A program made the position numbers and the translations under genes. Under the pieces are notes generated by a model, which saw only the letters and a list, made by a program, of their open reading frames with translations, was not told the origin of the DNA and searched no databases. Below are positions 7,651 through 14,620 of a stretch of DNA of 16,979 nucleotides, piece after piece (the first letter of the stretch is position 1; every line of letters begins with the position of its first letter). Origin of the DNA: an uncultured Clostridia bacterium. Its GTDB lineage: Bacteria; Bacillota; Clostridia; Lachnospirales; Anaerotignaceae. The stretch is taken from NCBI GenBank assembly GCA_902477755.1, contig CABSIK010000025.1, positions 1-16,979 on the forward strand, read 5' to 3'.

Positions 7651-8646
7651 ATGATTCAAAAGTATTATGATCAGGATTGTAATTTGGCAATGTTGGACGG
7701 CAAGACAATTGCTGTCATTGGTTTTGGCAGCCAGGGCCATGCCCATGCACAGAACCTGAAAGAAAGCGGTATGAATGTTGTTGTTGGTCTGAGAAAAGGT
7801 TCCGCTCACACAGCAAAAGCAGAAGCTGCCGGTCTGAAAGTTATGGAAATCGAAGAAGCTGCAGAAGCTGGCGATGTAGTAATGATGCTGGTACCTGACG
7901 AACTGGCACCTGAAATCTACAAAAACCAGGTTGCAAAACATATGAAAGATGGCGACATTCTGGCTTTTGCTCATGGTTTTAACATCCATTACAACCAGAT
8001 CCAGCCTGCAAAAGGTTTGGACGTTATCATGATCGCGCCTAAAGGCCCTGGTCATATTGTTCGTAAACTGTATACAGAAGGTGCAGGCGTACCTAGCCTG
8101 ATCGCTGTTTATCAGGATGCTTCCGGCAAAGCAAAAGACTATGCACTGGCTTATGCTTCCGGTATCGGCGCAGGTCGTGCAGGTATTCTGGAAACAACAT
8201 TCAAAGAAGAAACAGAAACAGACCTGTTTGGTGAACAGGCAGTACTGTGCGGCGGCGTAACAGAACTGATGAAAGCTGGTTTTGAAACACTGGTTGAAGC
8301 TGGTTATGAACCTGAAATGGCTTACTTTGAATGTATCCATGAAATGAAACTGATTGTTGACCTGATTTATGAAGGCGGCTTTGATAAAATGCGTTATTCC
8401 ATCTCCAACACAGCGGAATACGGTGATTATATCGCAGGCAAACGCGTTATCACAGAAGAAGCAAGAGCTGGCATGAAGAGCCTGCTGGCTGACATTCAGG
8501 ATGGTACTTTTGCAAGCACATTCGTTCAGGAAATGAATGCAGGCGGCAAAGCAAAATTCCTGGCATCCAGAAGAGTACAGGCAGATCACCAGCTGTGTCA
8601 TGTAGGCGCAGAACTGCGTCAGATGATGAGCTGGCTGAAGAAATAA
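7651..8646 (+). CDS. ilvC: Ketol-acid reductoisomerase (class I)
   Basis: Isomerises and reduces acetolactate or acetohydroxybutyrate to the dihydroxy acid, using NAD(P)H and Mg2+. The 331 residues fit the short class I form. The N-terminal Rossmann domain has GFGSQGHAHAQNLKESG (24-40), and the cofactor-specificity loop reads VGLRKGSA; its Arg and Ser would favour NADPH by family rule. The C-terminal knotted domain has PKGPGH and the metal-binding ETETDLFGEQ with D191 and E195, and ends in the typical HVGAELRQMMSWLKK. AAGGAG lies about 9 bases before the ATG. It follows ilvN by 52 bp with no hairpin, so it is in the same transcript. The following junction to ilvD is unusual. Confidence 0.97.
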   Translation: MIQKYYDQDCNLAMLDGKTIAVIGFGSQGHAHAQNLKESGMNVVVGLRKGSAHTAKAEAAGLKVMEIEEAAEAGDVVMMLVPDELAPEIYKNQVAKHMKDGDILAFAHGFNIHYNQIQPAKGLDVIMIAPKGPGHIVRKLYTEGAGVPSLIAVYQDASGKAKDYALAYASGIGAGRAGILETTFKEETETDLFGEQAVLCGGVTELMKAGFETLVEAGYEPEMAYFECIHEMKLIVDLIYEGGFDKMRYSISNTAEYGDYIAGKRVITEEARAGMKSLLADIQDGTFASTFVQEMNAGGKAKFLASRRVQADHQLCHVGAELRQMMSWLKK

Positions 8647-8669
8647 GAGTAGAACAGTATAAGAAGAAG

Positions 8670-8718
8670 GAGGAAGGGGAATTCCTCGTGGAAAAGCACC
8701 CGAACAGGGTGCTTTTCC
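8670..8718 (+). promoter_or_regulatory. Two adjacent hairpins at the ilvC-ilvD junction
   Basis: The first hairpin pairs GAGGAA (8670-8675) with TTCCTC (8682-8687) and would fold up part of a strong Shine-Dalgarno (AAGGAGGAAGGGG). The second is a perfect 12-bp stem, GGAAAAGCACCC (8690-8701) with GGGTGCTTTTCC (8707-8718), loop GAACA. Its 3' arm holds four Ts but is followed by CCTG, so it resembles an intrinsic terminator with an interrupted U-tract. It could be an attenuator, a partial terminator after ilvBNC, or an RNA-processing/stability element. Confidence 0.6.
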
Positions 8719-8750
8719 TGTATATGGAACGTGCCCTCATAAGTATATGA
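8688..8750 (+). CDS. Possible 20-codon leader peptide coupled to ilvD
   Basis: A short frame starts at GTG 8688, with AAGGGG ending 8 bases upstream and AGGAGG a little before that. It reads MEKHPNRVLFLYMERALISI and stops with a TGA at 8748-8750 that overlaps the ilvD ATG (8747-8749) as ATGA. Six of 20 residues are Leu, Val or Ile apart from Phe and Met: V8, L9, L11, L17, I18, I20. The frame runs through the 12-bp hairpin, with V8-L9-F10-L11 encoded in its 3' arm. Since ilvD has no Shine-Dalgarno of its own, ribosomes finishing this peptide could restart on ilvD. The frame is too short for coding statistics, so it may be fortuitous. Confidence 0.4.
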   Translation: MEKHPNRVLFLYMERALISI

Positions 8751-10414
8751 AGAATTTGAGAAGTGCAAATGTAACACAAGGCGTGGAAAAAGCCCCTATG
8801 AGAAGCCTGTTTTATGCTATGGGGTATACAAAGGAAGAACTTGACCGACCTCTGATTGGTGTGGTTTCTGCCCACAGCGAGATCGTTCCCGGTCATTTTC
8901 ATCTGGATAAAGTTGCAGAAGCGGTAAAAGCAGGTATCCGCATGGCTGGCGGTACACCCATTGAAGTACCTGCCATTGGTGTTTGTGACGGTATTGCTAT
9001 GGGGCATATCGGCATGAAGTATAGCCTTGCCAGCCGTGAACTTATTGCTGACAGCGTGGAAACAATGGCAATGGCACATTGTTTTGATGGTCTGGTGTTG
9101 GTGCCTAACTGTGATAAGATTGTTCCAGGTATGGTCATGGCAGCAGCAAGAATCAACCTGCCTGCTATCGTTTGTTCCGGTGGTCCTATGATGCCCGGTA
9201 TCGTCGATGATACCCATAAGAGCCTTTCTGAAATGTTTGAAGCCGTTGGCGCCAGAAAGGCAGGCCTTATTGATGATGATAAACTGTATGAATTTGAAAA
9301 TAACGCATGCCCCGGCTGTGGCTCCTGTGCCGGTATGTTTACCGCAAACAGCATGAACTGTCTGTGTGAAGCCATCGGTATGGCACTGCCCGGCAATGGC
9401 ACCATTCCTGCTGTACACAGCGGCAGATTGCAGCTGGCAAAACACGCAGGCATGAAGATCATGGAACTGGTGGAAAAAGACATCAAAGCCAGAGATATCA
9501 TCACAGAAGCATCTATTCGTAATGCCGTTGCCTGCGATATGGCACTGGGCTGTTCTTCCAACAGCGTACTGCACCTCCTTGCTATTGCAAACGAAGCAGG
9601 TGTAGATCTGGATTTGAACATATTCAATGAAATTTCCGCAAAAGTACCTAATCTGTGTCATCTGGCACCGGCTGGGGATACATATATCGTAGACTTGCAG
9701 CAGGCAGGCGGTATCCCTGCGGTACAGGCAGAACTGTCTAAAAAAGGACTGCTTGACTTGAACTGCATGACAGTAACTGGTCATACATTAGGTGATAATA
9801 TTGCAGGCGCATATAACCGCAATCCAGAAATCATCCGTCCTGTGGAAACACCTTACAGCGAAACAGGCGGTATCGCTATTTTGTGGGGCAACATCGCAAA
9901 AGAAGGATGTGTTGTCAAACGCAGTGCGGTAGCGGAAGAAATGCTGTGTCATACAGGTCCAGCAAGGGTATTTGACGATGAAAGTTTTGCCATTGAAGCC
10001 ATTTATAATGGTGAAATTAAGGCAGGAGATGTAGTTGTGATTCGCTATGAAGGGCCAAAAGGCGGCCCCGGTATGCGTGAAATGCTGAACCCTACCAGCG
10101 CACTGGCAGGCATGAAGCTGGATAAATCCGTTGCACTCATCACAGACGGCAGATTCTCTGGCGCAAGCCGTGGCGCTTCCATTGGTCATGTTTGCCCGGA
10201 AGCAGCGGCAGGCGGCGAAATCGGTTTGCTGAAAGACGGCGATCTGATCGAAATCGATATTCCGAACGCATCTATCAATGTCAAACTGACAGATGAAGAA
10301 CTGGAAGAAAGAAGAAAAGCTTATGTGGCACCTGCACCGAAGGTAACCAGCGGATGGCTGGCAAGATACGGCAGAATTGTTTCTGCGGCAAGCAAAGGCG
10401 CAGTTATGAAATAA
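8747..10414 (+). CDS. ilvD: Dihydroxy-acid dehydratase
   Basis: Dehydrates the dihydroxy acids made by IlvC to 2-oxoisovalerate and 3-methyl-2-oxovalerate, the immediate valine and isoleucine precursors. The 555 residues carry the IlvD/Edd signatures and candidate Fe-S cysteines: C80 in GVCDGIAMGHIGM, C122 in VPNCDKIVPGM, and C191/C194 in CPGCGSCAGMFTANSMNCL. The C-terminal GRFSGASRGASIGHVCPEAAAGG is also present. N-terminal GVEKAPMRSLFYAMGYTKEELDRPLIGVVSAHSEIVPGH aligns with the family and fixes the start within a few residues. No ribosome binding site precedes this ATG; the sequence just upstream is CCTCATAAGTAT. The start overlaps the stop of a 20-codon frame, suggesting translational coupling. 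Last gene of the ilv operon. Confidence 0.96.
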   Translation: MKNLRSANVTQGVEKAPMRSLFYAMGYTKEELDRPLIGVVSAHSEIVPGHFHLDKVAEAVKAGIRMAGGTPIEVPAIGVCDGIAMGHIGMKYSLASRELIADSVETMAMAHCFDGLVLVPNCDKIVPGMVMAAARINLPAIVCSGGPMMPGIVDDTHKSLSEMFEAVGARKAGLIDDDKLYEFENNACPGCGSCAGMFTANSMNCLCEAIGMALPGNGTIPAVHSGRLQLAKHAGMKIMELVEKDIKARDIITEASIRNAVACDMALGCSSNSVLHLLAIANEAGVDLDLNIFNEISAKVPNLCHLAPAGDTYIVDLQQAGGIPAVQAELSKKGLLDLNCMTVTGHTLGDNIAGAYNRNPEIIRPVETPYSETGGIAILWGNIAKEGCVVKRSAVAEEMLCHTGPARVFDDESFAIEAIYNGEIKAGDVVVIRYEGPKGGPGMREMLNPTSALAGMKLDKSVALITDGRFSGASRGASIGHVCPEAAAGGEIGLLKDGDLIEIDIPNASINVKLTDEELEERRKAYVAPAPKVTSGWLARYGRIVSAASKGAVMK

Positions 10415-10426
10415 TAGAAATAAAAA

Positions 10427-10453
10427 AGGAAGCATGTTTTAGAGCTGCTTCCT
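10427..10453 (+). repeat. First hairpin after ilvD
   Basis: AGGAAGCA (10427-10434) pairs perfectly with TGCTTCCT (10446-10453), 12 bases after the ilvD stop. It has no U-tract, so it is probably a 3'-end stabilising or processing hairpin in front of the main terminator. Confidence 0.5.
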
Positions 10454-10462
10454 AAGAAAATC

Positions 10463-10513
10463 AAGAGAGCTGAAATCCTTGCGATACAAAGAATTTCAGC
10501 TCTCTTATTTTTA
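10463..10513 (+). terminator. Terminator of the ilv operon
   Basis: A perfect 14-bp stem (AAGAGAGCTGAAAT 10463-10476 with 10493-10506) is followed by ATTTTTAC on the plus strand. On the minus strand the same stem is followed by GATTTTCTT, so it may also end the convergent ATPase transcript. Bases 10514-10605 hold nothing else I can recognise. Confidence 0.85.
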
Positions 10514-10605
10514 CTAATTATCTGAATTTGCAATTCCTATTAAAAAATCATAGAAAAGTCAAACAAAGTTTACTTAATATTTCATATTTCCTTTTTTCTA
10601 TAGGA

Positions 10606-11850
10606 TTAAATTCCTGCTTTTTGCAGTTCAATAAAGTGTTTTGCTGTACGAGGACTTCTGCCATTGCAGCGGATGGCAAAGGCTTCCGCTTTTATGCAGA
10701 GTTCTTCTTCATCCATGAAAACGCCGTATTGTTTTGCCAGATGTTTTACAATAGATAAGTAGTCGTCTTTTCCTGGTTTCTGGAAGGTGAGGGTCAGACC
10801 GAAACGGGCTGCAAGGCTCATGGTTTCCTGAAGGGTGTCGTTCAGATAAAGTTCATCTCCCTGTCGTTCTGTCATGGTTTCTTTCACAAGGTGACGACGG
10901 TTGCTGGTGGCGTAAATGAGTACATTTTTGCCGCAGGAAGCAACGCCGCCTTCCAAAATGGCTTTTAGTGCCGCAAAGTTGTCATCATTGCTGGAAAAAC
11001 TCAGGTCATCAATGAAAATGATGAATTTCAGAGGATTGCCGGAAAGTTCATCCAAGATGTCAGGAAGCTCATAAAGTTCATTTTTCTTTACTTCCAGAAG
11101 CCGCAAGCCCTGTTTCCGCAGGGAATTGGCGATGGCTTTTACGGTAGTGCTTTTGCCTGTGCCTGCGTCACCATAAAGCAGTACATTGGAGGCAGTTCCG
11201 CCTTCCAGAAAGACCTGTGTGTTGCGCAGCACTTGATTTCTTTCCCGTTCATAACCAGTCAGGTCTTCCAGTGTCTGCATGTCAGGATGCTTCACAGGAT
11301 GGATCGCGCCGTGGCGGAACAGGAAGGTATGATATTGTGCGTACATGCCATAGCCTGTATAGGGCAGGGAATCCAAATGTTTACGATAATCTGTGTGGAA
11401 ATCCAGTTTTGATGTTTCCCAATGAGGCAGGGCATGAGAAAAGCCTGCTTTTCGCAGAGGCTTTTGTACTTCTTCTGCTGTCAAAAGGGATAAGCTCTGG
11501 AGGATTTCCAGTTCTTTATCCAGCTGCTGTTCCAGAAACGGAGAAAATTCTTTTTTTCCGGCTTTGGCTTTCAGATAATCTGTTTCTGTACGGAAAAGCA
11601 GTCCATAGAGGCAGTGGGAAAAATTGCCCGAAATTTCTGCTTCGTTTTCGGCATAACCACGATAGACTTCAGATGTAAAGTCACAATATGCCGAAACAGC
11701 TTTGGATAAAGCAGATGGCTTTTCGTTATCTAAAGAAAGTATGGAGTCCATCATTGTGGAAAATGACTGGAGCAGTGGTTCCTGTAGTAAAGAACGCAGA
11801 ATAGTAAGGGTTTGTAATCTCTCATAAAGTTCTTTTGTATTTTGTTCCAT
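10606..11850 (-). CDS. DUF815-family AAA+ ATPase
   Basis: A 414-residue cytosolic P-loop protein. Residues 1-200 form a helical, largely uncharacterised region ending in LTGYERERNQVLRNTQVFLEG, the usual entry to the ATPase core. The core has Walker A GDAGTGKST (227-235), Walker B FIIFIDDLSF (276-285), and a sensor-1 type stretch LIYATSNRRHL (311-321). This layout is typical of the DUF815 ATPase family, common in Firmicutes and without an established function that I know of. The open frame extends to 11925, but an AAAGG about 9 bases before ATG 11850 and a promoter spanning 11897-11925 fix the shorter start. It stands alone, convergent with ilvD and divergent from the ABC importer. Confidence 0.85.
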   Translation of the reverse strand: MEQNTKELYERLQTLTILRSLLQEPLLQSFSTMMDSILSLDNEKPSALSKAVSAYCDFTSEVYRGYAENEAEISGNFSHCLYGLLFRTETDYLKAKAGKKEFSPFLEQQLDKELEILQSLSLLTAEEVQKPLRKAGFSHALPHWETSKLDFHTDYRKHLDSLPYTGYGMYAQYHTFLFRHGAIHPVKHPDMQTLEDLTGYERERNQVLRNTQVFLEGGTASNVLLYGDAGTGKSTTVKAIANSLRKQGLRLLEVKKNELYELPDILDELSGNPLKFIIFIDDLSFSSNDDNFAALKAILEGGVASCGKNVLIYATSNRRHLVKETMTERQGDELYLNDTLQETMSLAARFGLTLTFQKPGKDDYLSIVKHLAKQYGVFMDEEELCIKAEAFAIRCNGRSPRTAKHFIELQKAGI

Positions 11851-11896
11851 AACACACATCCTTTGTATAAAAATAAGTACAATCGATAATGGGGTT

Positions 11897-11925
11897 AGTA
11901 TAGCATGTTTTGTATGGGATTGCAA
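11897..11925 (-). promoter_or_regulatory. Promoter of the DUF815 ATPase gene
   Basis: On the minus strand TTGCAA (11925-11920) and TATACT (11902-11897) are spaced by 17 bases, giving a transcript start near 11890 and a leader of about 40 bases. This position would lie inside the coding region if the longer N-terminus were used, which supports the 11850 start. Confidence 0.7.
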
Positions 11926-12003
11926 ACTAAAAAAGTGCGGAAAATAACGAATTGCGTGCGTATGTTTTTTATAGGTTTTTCAAAATAATGTTGCAAAAGC
12001 AAC

Positions 12004-12032
12004 TTGAGAAACTGTAAAAATGATAGTAAAAT
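12004..12032 (+). promoter_or_regulatory. Promoter of the ABC importer operon
   Basis: TTGAGA (12004-12009) and TAAAAT (12027-12032) are 17 bases apart. Just upstream lies a small inverted repeat GTTGC-AAAA-GCAAC (11990-12003) next to the -35, a possible operator. Bases 11931-12078 show no TPP, cobalamin or other riboswitch that I recognise. Confidence 0.65.
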
Positions 12033-12078
12033 AAGGACGAAATCATAAAATTTTTGAGTGAAAAGGAAGGGATATCAT

Positions 12079-13068
12079 ATGAAAAGAGCAATTTCTTTAT
12101 TGCTGACTGCGGTGCTGGGTGTTACTTTGCTGGCTGGCTGCGGTACGAAAGAAGCGGACCCTGTTGCTGTGAATGTAGGAGCTATGAAAGGCCCCACAGC
12201 TATGGGGATGGTAAAAATGATGGAAGATGATGAGAGCGGCACAACTGCTCCCAATGATTATAATTTCTCATTGCTGGCTTCTCCTGATGAAGTGACACCA
12301 ATGCTGGTGAAAGGGGAGTTAGATATTGCGGCACTGCCTGCGAATTTGGCAGCGGTTCTTTATCAGAATATGGAACAGAATTTGAGTGTATTGGCAGTCA
12401 ATACACTGGGTGTCATTTATATTGTGGAAGATGGTGATACCGTGCAGTCCGTGGCTGATTTGAAAGGAAAAACCATCTATGCTTCCGGCAAAGGTTCTAC
12501 ACCGGAATATGGTTTGAACTACGTTTTGGAAGAAAATGGACTGAATCCTGAAACAGATGTGAATATCGAATGGAAAACAGAACATGCAGAATGTGTTGCG
12601 GCACTGGCTGCAAATCCCTCTGCCATTGCTATGCTGCCTCAGCCTTTTGTGACAACAGCGCAGATGCAGAATGAAAATCTTCGGATTGCGTTGGATTTGA
12701 GTGCGGAATGGGATGCACTTCAGGAAGGCAAAGAAAATCCCAGTGGTATGATTACAGGCGTTGTGGTAGTGCGGAACGATTTTCTGGAGAAAAATCCAGA
12801 AGCAGTGGAACTGTTCATGGAACAGTATGCTTCTTCTGTAGACTATGTAAATGCCAATACAGCAGAAGCGGCTGCACTTATTGAAAAATATGACATTCTG
12901 AAAGCAGCTATAGCGGAAAAAGCATTGCCCTACTGCAATATCGTCTGCATCACAGGGGATGAAATGCAGGATAAACTGGGTGGATATCTGGAAGAACTTT
13001 ATGTGCAGAATCCAAAAGCAGTAGGCGGCGCGCTGCCTGAAGAAGGTTTCTACTATCATGGTGCGTAA
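12079..13068 (+). CDS. ABC transporter substrate-binding lipoprotein (NitT/TauT type)
   Basis: Captures a small solute outside the membrane and delivers it to the permease encoded next. The 329 residues start with a lipoprotein signal, MKRAISLLLTAVLGVTLLAGC, with the lipobox LAGC and lipid-bearing C21. The mature part resembles the NMT1/SsuA/THI5 fold: a VNVGAMKGPTAMGM entry motif, LVKGELDIAALPANLAAVLY, and VADLKGKTIYASGKGSTPEYGLNYVLEENGLNP. The in-frame GTG at 12058 is rejected as the start because AAGGAAGGG sits 7 bases before ATG 12079. Overlaps the permease gene by 11 bp. Family members carry sulfonates, nitrate, thiamine precursors and other solutes; the ligand here cannot be read from the sequence. 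Confidence 0.9.
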   Translation: MKRAISLLLTAVLGVTLLAGCGTKEADPVAVNVGAMKGPTAMGMVKMMEDDESGTTAPNDYNFSLLASPDEVTPMLVKGELDIAALPANLAAVLYQNMEQNLSVLAVNTLGVIYIVEDGDTVQSVADLKGKTIYASGKGSTPEYGLNYVLEENGLNPETDVNIEWKTEHAECVAALAANPSAIAMLPQPFVTTAQMQNENLRIALDLSAEWDALQEGKENPSGMITGVVVVRNDFLEKNPEAVELFMEQYASSVDYVNANTAEAAALIEKYDILKAAIAEKALPYCNIVCITGDEMQDKLGGYLEELYVQNPKAVGGALPEEGFYYHGA

Positions 13069-13816
13069 GGATCGTATGAAAATATGGGCGGTTCTCTTTT
13101 GGCTGGTAGTTTGGCAAATAGGGAGCATGTGTCTGGGACAGGAGATACTATTGGTATCTCCTGTTGCTGTAGGTATGTGTCTTTTAAAACTTTTGCCTGA
13201 TCCGTCCTTCTGGGGGAGCATCGCTTTTTCGGCATGGAGAATTCTAGGTGGTTTTGGGTTGGCGGCACTGCTGGGGATTCTGGCGGCAGTAGGCGCGGCA
13301 AGATTTACCAGATTTCGGGAGCTGATGGCGCCGTTGGTATCGGTTATCAAGACAACACCTGTTGCGTCATTTGTGATATTGGCGTTATTTTGGCTGTCCT
13401 CCAGAAGTTTGTCGGTGTTTATTTCTTTTTTAATGGTGTTTCCTATTGTTTATACCAATATTTTGCAGGGGTTATCCCAAACAGATCGGCACCTGCTGGA
13501 AATGGGGCAGGTTTTTGGCCTTTCTATGAAAAAGAAAATACGTTACATTTGTTTTCCACAGGTTTTTCCTTATCTTCGCTCATCTTTTGCAGTGGGGTTG
13601 GGACTTTGCTGGAAAGCAGGGACAGCGGCAGAAGTCATTGGCATTCCCGATGGTTCCATTGGGGAGAGATTGCAGGAAGCGAAGATTTATTTGCAGATGC
13701 CGGAACTGTTTGCATGGACAGTGACCATTATCGTGGTGAGTCTGCTCATTGAAAAGCTCGTATTGTGGTTTTTGGATGTCATTGATCGTAGAAACAGGGG
13801 GATTGGAAAAGCATGA
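13058..13816 (+). CDS. ABC transporter permease (NitT/TauT type)
   Basis: Inner-membrane channel subunit of the importer. The 252 residues contain about six hydrophobic segments, near 9-28, 63-82, 92-113, 117-138, 175-195 and 220-240. The cytoplasmic coupling motif falls in the region GLCWKAGTAAEVIGIPDGSIGERLQEAK (182-209), where the ATPase docks. Starts at ATG 13058, within the end of the lipoprotein gene, with AAGG about 10 bases upstream; ATG 13076 is an alternative that has AAGG only 5 bases before it. The stop overlaps the ATPase start as ATGA, so the three proteins are probably made by coupled translation. Substrate unknown. Confidence 0.9.
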   Translation: MVRKDRMKIWAVLFWLVVWQIGSMCLGQEILLVSPVAVGMCLLKLLPDPSFWGSIAFSAWRILGGFGLAALLGILAAVGAARFTRFRELMAPLVSVIKTTPVASFVILALFWLSSRSLSVFISFLMVFPIVYTNILQGLSQTDRHLLEMGQVFGLSMKKKIRYICFPQVFPYLRSSFAVGLGLCWKAGTAAEVIGIPDGSIGERLQEAKIYLQMPELFAWTVTIIVVSLLIEKLVLWFLDVIDRRNRGIGKA

Positions 13817-14397
13817 TCGAAATGAAACATATCACAAAGAAATATGGAGATTTCACCGTTTTTTCAGATTTTTCTTTGGAAATCCCTGATGGAGAGGTGA
13901 TATGCCTTATGGGAAAATCCGGCAGAGGCAAAACCACTTTGCTGCGGATGCTCATGGGCTTGGAACGGCCGGATAAAGGAACCATTACTGGTTTGAATGA
14001 AAAGAAAATCAGCGTGGTTTTTCAGGAGGATAGACTGCTGCCAGGCTTTACGGTGCGCCAGAATCTGTATAGCGTTTGCGCTGATGCCAAGCAGCAGGAG
14101 CGTATGATGCGGCTATTGACTGCTTTGGGATTGGCTGAATGGATCGACAGGGAGGTTTCTGTCTTAAGCGGTGGTATGCAGCGGCGCGTGGCAATTTGTC
14201 GGGCATTGCTGGTTCCTTATGATTTTCTGATATTGGATGAACCTTTTCGTGGATTGGATGATAAAACGAAAGAAATTGCCATAAAATTAGTATTAGAAGA
14301 AACAAAGAAATGTACAGTTTTGCTTTCTACCCATGATGCTGAAGAAGGAAAAATGATGGGTGGAAAAATACTAAATTTAGATGGGTTTTTAAAATGA
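13813..14397 (+). CDS. ABC transporter ATP-binding protein (short form)
   Basis: Energises the importer by ATP hydrolysis at the cytoplasmic face. All core motifs are visible: Walker A GKSGRGKT (34-41), Q-loop Q71 in VVFQEDRLLPG, signature LSGGMQRR (118-125), Walker B FLILDEP (138-144) and the switch histidine H174 in STHD. At 194 residues it is clearly shorter than the 240-260 of most SsuB/TauB-type ATPases. The sequence between the Walker A helix and the Q-loop is compact, and the protein ends soon after the H-loop, so the C-terminal extension is absent. Motifs are intact and no frameshift is visible, so it is judged functional. Overlaps the permease gene by 4 bp. Confidence 0.9.
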   Translation: MIEMKHITKKYGDFTVFSDFSLEIPDGEVICLMGKSGRGKTTLLRMLMGLERPDKGTITGLNEKKISVVFQEDRLLPGFTVRQNLYSVCADAKQQERMMRLLTALGLAEWIDREVSVLSGGMQRRVAICRALLVPYDFLILDEPFRGLDDKTKEIAIKLVLEETKKCTVLLSTHDAEEGKMMGGKILNLDGFLK

Positions 14398-14402
14398 AAA
14401 TT

Positions 14403-14428
14403 TGGAAGATTTTACCTCTAATCTTCCA
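14403..14428 (+). terminator. Weak terminator-like hairpin after the ABC operon
   Basis: TGGAAGATT (14403-14411) pairs perfectly with AATCTTCCA (14420-14428), five bases after the ATPase stop. The following GTTAATTG is not a real U-tract, so termination may be inefficient and some transcription could pass into the hydrogenase gene. Confidence 0.35.
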
Positions 14429-14437
14429 GTTAATTGC

Positions 14438-14466
14438 TTGCATGCGAACAAATTTTATGTTAAAAT
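14438..14466 (+). promoter_or_regulatory. Candidate promoter of the hydrogenase gene
   Basis: TTGCAT (14438-14443) and TAAAAT (14461-14466) are 17 bases apart, with a TG one base before the -10 (extended -10). An alternative is the extended -10 TGCTATATC at 14561-14569. The 223-bp gap to the ABC operon would give a leader of about 50 or 150 bases depending on which is used. Confidence 0.4.
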
Positions 14467-14538
14467 GGGTGGCGTAGAGAGAAAAAATGGAATGTGTGTA
14501 TAAAAATGTCATTTATCAAAAAAGTATAACATTTGCAA

Positions 14539-14556
14539 GTGAATACAAATGTATAC
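14539..14556 (+). promoter_or_regulatory. Possible operator upstream of the hydrogenase gene
   Basis: An imperfect palindrome around ATACA-AA-TGTAT (14543-14554) lies between the two candidate -10 elements. Its left part, GTGAATACAAA (14539-14549), recurs exactly in the leu-ilv divergent region at 5252-5262. It resembles a binding site, but no known consensus (Rex, FNR/CRP, CodY) fits. Confidence 0.25.
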
Positions 14557-14620
14557 AGTGTGCTATATCGAATTTGATCCAATGAGATTGGAAAGAAATT
14601 TGGAAAAGAGGTAACGCAGC

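Noticed and set aside
7603..9784. Long minus-strand open frames opposite ilvC and ilvD
   Set aside because: They are shadows of well-supported genes, with low-complexity Cys/Phe/His-rich translations and no recognisable motifs.
11930..12078. Riboswitch (for example TPP) in front of the ABC importer
   Set aside because: None of the conserved motifs I know for TPP or other common riboswitches could be found; only a promoter and a 5-bp inverted repeat are visible.
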